Source: Fulvivirga lutea (GTDB taxonomy: Bacteria > Bacteroidota > Bacteroidia > Cytophagales > Cyclobacteriaceae). From it: 64,000 bases of DNA. Of the stretch, positions 60,701 to 64,000 are shown piece after piece. Position 1 is the stretch's first letter. Each line of letters starts with the position of its first letter. The DNA lies in assembly GCF_017068455.1 (NCBI RefSeq), contig NZ_CP070608.1, positions 3,329,488-3,393,487 of the forward strand. Direction: 5' to 3'. The notes under the pieces were generated by a model. It saw nothing but the letters and a program-made list of their open reading frames with translations. It searched no databases and was not told where the DNA came from. Position numbers and translations under genes: made by a program.

Positions 60701-61403
60701 CTGTTGACAAAGGCACACTACCCACTAATCCAATGGTTCCATCGCAACTCAATGGAGGGGTTCCTGATGCATCTGGAACTGATGCCACAGATACAACAAT
60801 ATTAGATTCAATAGCCTGACATCCTTCAGAATCTGTCACTGTAACTTCATAGACTCCAGCATCTAATCCTGTCGGATTATCAGTATCCCCAATAGCCGTT
60901 GGGCCTGTCCAAGCAAATGAGTTACCTCCATTTCCTCCAGTAGTTGATATTTGTATTTCACCAGTACCAGCTGTGCAGGCAGGTGTGATGTCATCCACTG
61001 AAATTAAAAGTTCGTCAGGTTCAGTTACTGTTCTAAAATCAAATAGTATTAGTGAAGTGCATGGTGCATCCAAATTAATAACTCTGGCTGTATAAGTAGA
61101 AGGAATTAAACCTGTGAATGTAAATGATGAAGCCGTTGTTGGCGCAGAGTCAATATCGCCACCGTTAATAAAGTCAGTTATTCTATACGTGTAATTTCCT
61201 GCATATCCATTAGGATTATCAACCACAATAGTCATCTGCCCATCATTGAAGCCATTACAGGTTACAGGTGTTGGAGTAACGGTTATGGAATTAACTGGAC
61301 ATTGAGCATATGAATCCCCTAAAGCAATAAACAATAATAGCGTTGCGACTAAGAGAACTTTAGAATGTAAAAGGTTGATACTTTTAAATAACAGTTTTAT
61401 CAT
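51774..61403 (-). CDS. giant SprB-like secreted protein, T9SS type B cargo (gliding-motility C-terminal domain)
   Basis: 3209 residues. Signal peptide at 1-33 (GDSYAQC). N-terminal Ig-like domains reach about 294. A tandem array of 14 near-identical 85-86-residue SprB-type repeats occupies about 295-1487. Three further repeat families follow: six copies of a CGxxxGSI..GL..GSY type, three of a DCGxxGTI..FTGV type, and three of a CGxxDGxI..GGSGxYxFxW type. Irregular beta domains fill about 2480-3110. The end (VFTPNGDGVNDTFRMINID, then NRWGKTVFSSD and DGIYFYKVE) is the type B sorting signal used by T9SS to export and anchor surface proteins. It is probably an adhesin for gliding or attachment. 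Confidence 0.93.
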   Translation of the reverse strand: MIKLLFKSINLLHSKVLLVATLLLFIALGDSYAQCPVNSITVTPTPVTCNGFNDGQMTIVVDNPNGYAGNYTYRITDFINGGDIDSAPTTASSFTFTGLIPSTYTARVINLDAPCTSLILFDFRTVTEPDELLISVDDITPACTAGTGEIQISTTGGNGGNSFAWTGPTAIGDTDNPTGLDAGVYEVTVTDSEGCQAIESNIVVSVASVPDASGTPPLSCDGTIGLVGSVPLSTETGEWSVVAGSGVIASPNSPNTTATGLSVGTNTFRWTITDDNMVCPGVFDDVDVVWNNLQLTPTADVALDCNGDSDASGTFTASGGTAPYGFTIDSNTATATTSTTATTLDFTGGSVGEVTVTVTDADGCTDQATITITEPAVLVLTPTADVALDCNGDSDAAGTFTASGGTAPYGFTIDSNTATATTSTTATTLDFTGGSVGEVTVTVTDANGCTDQATITITEPATATTLTPTADVVLDCAGDADATGTFTASGGTAPYGFTIDSNTATATTSTTATTLDFTGGSAGEVTVTVTDANGCTDQATITITAPPSLVLTPTADVALDCNGDSDAAGTFTASGGTAPYGFTIDSNTATATTSTTATTLDFTGGSVGEVTVTVTDANGCTDQATITITEPAVLVLTPTADVALDCNGDSDAAGTFTASGGTAPYGFTIDSNTATATTSTTATTLDFTGGSVGEVTVTVTDANGCTDQATITITEPATATTLTPTADVVLDCAGDADATGTFTASGGTAPYGFTIDSNTATATTSTTATTLDFTGGSVGEVTVTVTDANGCTDQATITITAPPSLVLTPTADVALDCNGDSDAAGTFTASGGTAPYGFTIDSNTATATTSTTATTLDFTGGSVGEVTVTVTDANGCTDQATITITEPAVLVLTPTADVALDCNGDSDAAGTFTASGGTAPYGFTIDSNTATATTSTTATTLDFTGGSVGEVTVTVTDANGCTDQATITITEPAVLVLTPTADVALDCNGDSDAAGTFTASGGTAPYGFTIDSNTATATTSTTATTLDFTGGSVGEVTVTVTDANGCTDQATITITAPPSLVLTPTADVALDCNGDSDAAGTFTASGGTAPYGFTIDSNTATATTSTTATTLDFTGGSVGEVTVTVTDANGCTDQATITITEPAVLVLTPTADVALDCNGDSDAAGTFTASGGTAPYGFTIDSNTATATTSTTATTLDFTGGSVGEVTVTVTDANGCTDQATITITEPATATTLTPTADVVLDCAGDADATGTFTASGGTAPYGFTIDSNTATATTSTTATTLDFTGGSAGEVTVTVTDANGCTDQATITITAPPSLVLTPTADVALDCNGDSDAAGTFTASGGTAPYGFTIDSNTATATTSTTATTLDFTGGSVGEVTVTVTDANGCTDQATITITEPAVLVLTPTADVALDCNGDSDAAGTFTASGGTAPYGFTIDSNTATATTSTTATTLDFTGGSVGEVTVTVTDANGCTDQATITITEPTALVINATPNNPASCGVSTGSILLSGLTPSTNFDVNFLDDGTPDTRTGTSNVSGEFNIGGLDAGSYTNITVTDQGTGCSSNTLNGPFSLSDPGAITLSIFNQSNPSTCGGDEGSIVLVGFNASTDYELTYFDDGIQVDESITSTPGGEFTIISLNAGSYTNFVVTDVVSGCTSNTVAGPITLSDPGGETITGASGNNPTNCGLDDGEIQLTGLTASSDFSVDFEVNGAPTNEPLLTSDGAGNLIIPGLVAGSYNNFTVTGTDNCISNTLNSTVVLVDPGSVTIVIGTLSNPNSCGGTDGSIEITGLANSTAYDVNFNDDGNPISLTGEVSTPTGEIVINGLNAGSYTDIRVTESGCTSNTLNGPFDLVDPTPVTIAHVGNNDPATCGDSDGSIVINGLANNTLYDVNYNLNSNPEAPVSISSNGIGELTIPGLIAGSYSDITVTESNCTSDPLIGPFTLSDPGSVTIAINGSTNPSTCGGDEGEIVLSGLDISTLYNVTYNFNGGAEGPFGITSDAGGLLLIDGLFAGNYTDIQVEEGGCSSAPIVGPTLVDPTIPTISVDNVTQPTDCGDDGTIELSFTGVADNAAATIDFDGGSFTNVNITGGTATISAAAGAYNDLSITENGCVSVDNPAAVLTEPALPTIAAVGISPVTCGGDGSIDFTFTNVPDNTYTITYATGSFTGVNVVSNAATVVAPVGTYTDLRISVGACTSTEDSEIIITDPVPTIAVASVVDPTDCGGNGTINLTFTGVPDNTYDINYADGTFSGVVVSSNAASINAPAGTYTDLNITVATCTSVDDPDATLTDPAPTITVDTQTDATGCGTSDGEIAITINGGSGNYSFDWTGPNGFTSTSEDISGLEGGDYDVLVTDDDTGCTVSDTYTINEPLNFTVAVASTNITSCGANDGSIDLTLTGQGPNTDVDWVGPNGFVGTGVSINGLEQGDYTYTITDNDSGCSDSDVVTITEPVDFTLAVVSSDVTVCGNDDGLIDLTVTGGSGDFTFAWDGPGSFTADTEDLTNLSNQGTYTVTVTDNVSGCSASESAVISLPPGCAVDCAVFTTINEVTGATTLPTCQNPEAGSITYEIDGGSGTYAVTLIDITDNTYSRFSQDNDGDVTVSNLRAGSYYVIVEDVVSGDICDGRTTTPERIVAISTETTVTADLVGTSNVECFGESTGSIEIENLIGSTTGDYFYSINGGDWVELNALVIPNASDPNGLTEGNNLIRLGEIENDPCPQRFENILIGSNTPEIDVNFSITDLEGCDSGDGAIEVTAAGGSGGDFTFAFVISGNTVVDGQFSDTNSLSSLDAGDYDVYVRDANGCTVMETVAVSSPGQINLSQLNTSSANCSNPSAGRITMRVDFANSPPPPYIVTIVDANDPANIIYENNDGWDGDDITGLFPRSNETGLVSGDYTVIVSSETEGVCSLESNFSIIGGPIPVSFDYELQQRCLNTTKEYVNELVLTGITGELGTDYTLFVFNDQQQVVDQVPLTLTIGDEIRVTERSFLQTPDRIFRLRLSQTQTICVDPIIFDHPNSLEIPDVVAPLNVTIDNISSSFPDNTTGGFSITGVSGGVEPYEAVLEGDADGFFGLGPDEIPFDPFNNNYLLDYEGLGIGNYDLFVTDALGCEIELDIEIPRDSTVIIPNVFTPNGDGVNDTFRMINIDQGNTQLIINNRWGKTVFSSDSYGGTTEADFWSGGDTPDGIYFYKVESNGQAYTGWVEIIRGNSP
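56943..60521 (-). repeat. 14-copy tandem array, 255/258-base units (SprB-type)
   Basis: Each unit codes for 85 residues (86 in three copies): LTPTADVALDCNGD near the start, then SGGTAPYGFTIDSN, a Thr-rich strand, GEVTVTVTDANGC and TITITEP. Two Cys per unit may form a disulfide. Units differ mainly at the linker (EPAV, EPAT, APPS or EPTA) and at a VVLDCAGDADAT variant. Linker order from the N-terminus is V, T, S, V, T, S, V, V, S, V, T, S, V, final, so a three-unit super-repeat (V-T-S) recurs. Identity is very high at nucleotide level. Confidence 0.95.
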
Positions 61404-61649
61404 GACTCGGTCAGTCGAAAAAATTTATTATATATATAGTCTAAAAAATCAAAGTAACCGCTAGTTTAAAATTGATTATTAGAGTATTTACACCAATAAG
61501 CAAAGATGAACGATTCTTTGTACAATTCAAATACGATCTTGTCGTAATAAGGCAATTTAGGGATTCAAGTAATATTTCAATAGAAAAAACACTTTTTTGA
61601 TTGAATCAGCCTTTATTTGGCCAATAAAATAAAATTATTTAAAGTTATT

Positions 61650-62135
61650 TTAATATTTTCTGTTGATTATCTCACTTAAGATAATAGCATTTTTTGCAGA
61701 ATCCTCATCTTGCAACAACTTAGCGTATTCACTTTCCTCTTCTGCAACGTCTTCTTCTGAATAATGCTCGAAATGTTTGAACTTTCCAGAGTGCTTATCA
61801 TCATGACGATTTCGAGATTCTTCATATTTCTGCGATGCCCTTACAGATTCTTCATAAATCCGCTTTATCTCTTCATCATCATTAACATCGAATTCTTGCT
61901 CGTATGATTCCGGCTCAGCATATTCAGGCTCTGACCTTTTCGTGCCGCTTTGCTCTTCAGTAAACTCTTTTAATAGTTCCTCAAACGTAAGTTGCTTTTG
62001 TGGGGCAGGTTTACTCTGGTTTTGACTAGCAGGGCGGGCTGGCTTTTTCTGGGGTTCCTTCTTCTTTTTTAATGCGCGCGAGATGATCGCAAAAAGAACG
62101 AAGATTATGTAGATTATAATTTGAATATCATCCAT
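61650..62135 (-). CDS. membrane-anchored acidic protein of unknown function
   Basis: 161 residues. One N-terminal transmembrane helix (about 5-21, IIIYIIFVLFAIISRAL) is followed by a basic Lys/Pro/Gln segment (KKKKEPQKKPARPAS), a short helix TFEELLKEFTEEQ, and an acidic Glu/Tyr-rich tail. The last part (NAIILSEIINRKY) may form a helix. I do not recognise a function; similar proteins are found in other Cytophagales. It is divergent from smc. Confidence 0.6.
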   Translation of the reverse strand: MDDIQIIIYIIFVLFAIISRALKKKKEPQKKPARPASQNQSKPAPQKQLTFEELLKEFTEEQSGTKRSEPEYAEPESYEQEFDVNDDEEIKRIYEESVRASQKYEESRNRHDDKHSGKFKHFEHYSEEDVAEEESEYAKLLQDEDSAKNAIILSEIINRKY

Positions 62136-62141
62136 GGTATG

Positions 62142-62172
62142 ACAAATTTATCAATATATCTTATAAATTTGT
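62142..62172. promoter_or_regulatory. inverted repeat with paired -7 elements between the acidic protein and smc
   Basis: ACAAATTTAT (62142-62151) and ATAAATTTGT (62163-62172) are a perfect ten-base inverted repeat. Each arm contains TAAATTTG reading outward: minus strand at 62150-62143, plus strand at 62164-62171. Correctly spaced -33 boxes are not evident. Confidence 0.45.
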
Positions 62173-62276
62173 TTCCCTTTCTTCTTTCTGTTTTGGAAAT
62201 GTAAGAAGCATTCGGTTTCTACTAGATTACAGCTAAATTAGGCCGATAAATATTCAATTAAATTTAAGCAGTATTA

Positions 62277-64000
62277 ATGCAATTAGCTAAACTTGAGATA
62301 AAAGGCTTTAAAAGTTTTGGTGATCGGGTTGTTATCAACTTTGATGAAGGCATTACCGGAATTGTTGGCCCTAATGGTTGTGGCAAATCCAATATTGTTG
62401 ATTCCATAAGATGGGTGCTTGGAGAACAGAGTAGTAGAACACTTCGCTCTGAGAAAATGGAAAATGTTATTTTCAATGGAACCAAAAAACGTAAACCCAC
62501 ACAGCTAGCTGAAGTTTCGCTTACTTTTAATAATACTAAAAATTTACTGCCGACAGAATATTCTCAAGTTACGCTTACCAGAAGATATTACAGATCTGGT
62601 GAAAGTGAATACCTTCTAAATGGAGTCACCTGCAGGTTAAAAGATATTACCAACTTATTTCTTGACACAGGAATTGCCTCTAACAGCTATGCCATTATTG
62701 AGCTTAAAATGGTGGATGATCTGTTAAACGATAAGGACAATTCCAGAAGAGGTTTATTTGAGGAAGCTGCCGGAATATCGAAGTTTAAAAAGCGTAAAAA
62801 AGAGACACTTAAGAAGCTGTCCGATACTGATGCAGATTTAGAACGAGTTGAAGATCTGCTCTATGAGATAGAAAAAAACATGAAATCGCTTGAGCGACAA
62901 GCCAAGCAAACAGAGAAGTATTATCAGCTCAAAGAAGAATATAAAGAGGTCAGTATTCAACTTGCGAGAAAAACTATCCAAAAATCTACAGGACTATTTA
63001 ATTCTCTCTCTAAACAAATTGAAGCAGAGAATGATAAAAAAATAAGTCTGAACAAGCAGGTAAAAGAAAAAGAGGCTGAGTTAGAGAAATCGAAATCTGA
63101 ATTAGTGCTAAAAGAAAAGGCTTTGAGCGTCCGCCAAAAAGCACTGAACGAGCATGTAAATAAAATCCGCCAGTACGAAAGTGAGAAAAAGATTAAAAAT
63201 GAGCGCCTAAGGTTTCTTAACGACAAATCTGAGAATTTAAGAGATCAAATTCAGCAAGATAGAAAGAGTAATGAAAGAGCTGCTTTTAGTATTGAGAGTT
63301 TGACTCATGAAAAAAGTAGTGCTCAAAAGCTTTTGGCTGAGATAGAGTTAAAAGTAAATTCTCTCAAAGAAGATCATGATGCTCAGAAATCTAAAACCAA
63401 TAGAATTCAGGAGGAGCAGGAAACAGTAAGAAGGATTCTTAAGAGCAAGCAGGAAGAAGTTTATCAGCTTAAAAAATCTGTAGAAATACAGGAATTACAG
63501 CTTTCATCTTTAAAACAGGAACTAGAAAAAACTGCCACCGATACAAGCGAACAAAATGCAAGCTTAATTGAGTTTGATAAAAAGGTTCAGGTACTTGAAG
63601 AAGAGTTGGCTGTTAAAAATAAGGAGCTAAAAAAGAAGAAAGATGCTCAGCAGGAAATTGAAAGTAGAATTGAGTCTACGGAAAAAACCATCTCTGTTAT
63701 TCGAGAAGAGTTAACTCAGACAAACCGAAAGCTTGACGCCAGGCAAAACGAATTCAACCTTACAAAGTCGTTAGTTGAGAACCTGGAAGGATTCCCCGAA
63801 GCAATAAAGTTTTTAAAGAAAAAGGCTGGCTGGAAAAAGAATGCCCCTCTCCTTTCTGATATTCTTACTTGTGACGAAGAATATCGGGTAACCGTAGAAA
63901 ACTATTTAGAACCTTACCTTAACTATTACATTGTTGAAAAAGAAGCTGAGGCCTATGAAGCCATCAATATATTAAGTGATGCTGCCAAAGGTAAGGCTAA
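62277..64000 (+). CDS. smc: chromosome segregation protein SMC (5' part)
   Basis: The gene runs off the right edge; 574 codons are visible. The N-terminal ATPase half has LAKLEIKGFKSFGDRV and Walker A GIVGPNGCGKSNI (about 31-43), then IRWVLGEQ, a long coiled coil (about 170-500), and the start of the hinge domain (about 505 on: ENLEGFPEAIKFLKKKAGW, then SDILTCDEEYRVTVENYLEPYL). SMC with ScpA/ScpB compacts and segregates chromosomes. ATG 62277 gives the normal N-terminus. It lies about 105 bases downstream of the inverted repeat above. Confidence 0.93.
   Translation, partial: MQLAKLEIKGFKSFGDRVVINFDEGITGIVGPNGCGKSNIVDSIRWVLGEQSSRTLRSEKMENVIFNGTKKRKPTQLAEVSLTFNNTKNLLPTEYSQVTLTRRYYRSGESEYLLNGVTCRLKDITNLFLDTGIASNSYAIIELKMVDDLLNDKDNSRRGLFEEAAGISKFKKRKKETLKKLSDTDADLERVEDLLYEIEKNMKSLERQAKQTEKYYQLKEEYKEVSIQLARKTIQKSTGLFNSLSKQIEAENDKKISLNKQVKEKEAELEKSKSELVLKEKALSVRQKALNEHVNKIRQYESEKKIKNERLRFLNDKSENLRDQIQQDRKSNERAAFSIESLTHEKSSAQKLLAEIELKVNSLKEDHDAQKSKTNRIQEEQETVRRILKSKQEEVYQLKKSVEIQELQLSSLKQELEKTATDTSEQNASLIEFDKKVQVLEEELAVKNKELKKKKDAQQEIESRIESTEKTISVIREELTQTNRKLDARQNEFNLTKSLVENLEGFPEAIKFLKKKAGWKKNAPLLSDILTCDEEYRVTVENYLEPYLNYYIVEKEAEAYEAINILSDAAKGKA

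Noticed and set aside
56782-60819. A 1345-codon open frame on the plus strand opposite the repeat array
   Set aside because: It exists because the repeat period is a multiple of three and the unit lacks antisense stops. It has no signal, no ribosome site and mirrors the repeat exactly.

Overview
The window looks like ordinary chromosome from a marine or soil Bacteroidota, most likely a gliding member of the Cytophagales. Support: GldC, a type IX secretion (T9SS) plug-domain protein, a giant secreted protein with a gliding-motility-type C-terminal sorting domain, a TonB-dependent receptor with a carboxypeptidase-regulatory N-terminus, the families DUF3098, DUF3276, DUF2911 and DUF2147, low G+C by eye, and promoters of the Bacteroidota form TTTG-N19-TAnnTTTG. 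Those before tRNA-Glu and the ferredoxin gene match perfectly. I see no rRNA, prophage, transposase, integrase or CRISPR array. Coordinates and residue numbers were counted by hand.

Layout. 1-5 kb: tail of a possible DNA polymerase III psi-like gene, membrane pyrophosphatase hppA, a DUF2147 protein, and an ECF sigma/anti-sigma pair. 5-10.8 kb: a tight rightward operon ftsX, DUF3098, uppP, truB, ribF, scoA, scoB and probably gldC, in which a four-helix-bundle gene with inverted flanks sits between scoA and scoB. 10.9-20 kb: TonB receptor plus SGNH lipoprotein, secreted unknowns, a soluble histidine kinase, tRNA-Glu and gapA. 20-29 kb: DMT transporter, Lgt-family enzyme, DnaJ/TPR protein, PspC, OmpA-like lipoprotein, class III aminotransferase, Ca/Na antiporter, GAF histidine kinase. 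28.5-35 kb, mostly leftward: ArsC, HslV, a membrane protein, the PDH E2 subunit, a metalloprotease/propeller/barrel giant, and an unlisted 51-residue zinc-ribbon membrane protein. 35-50 kb: murB, dCMP deaminase, AraC-type membrane regulator, ABC-F ATPase, LVIVD lipoprotein, a sigma factor with an anti-sigma/outer-membrane-barrel hybrid, the T9SS plug-domain protein, an orphan Cas6, YchF, AI-2E permease, PUR-like protein and DUF58. 50-64 kb: ferredoxin and LuxC-like reductase, the 3209-residue T9SS cargo with 14 near-identical tandem repeats, and the start of smc.

How it fits together. GldC, the T9SS plug-domain protein and the giant T9SS cargo point to gliding and surface adhesion. Two sigma/anti-sigma pairs and two soluble histidine kinases give envelope and redox sensing. 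The rest is housekeeping: cell division, wall precursors, flavin synthesis, ketone-body CoA transfer and pyruvate oxidation.

Most unusual points: the Cas6-like protein with no CRISPR nearby; the four-helix-bundle cassette splitting scoAB; the higher-order repeat array of the giant cargo; an anti-sigma-like inner-membrane protein that ends in an outer-membrane barrel; the HExxH/propeller/barrel fusion; and five convergent gene pairs that each overlap by exactly four bases through shared stop codons.
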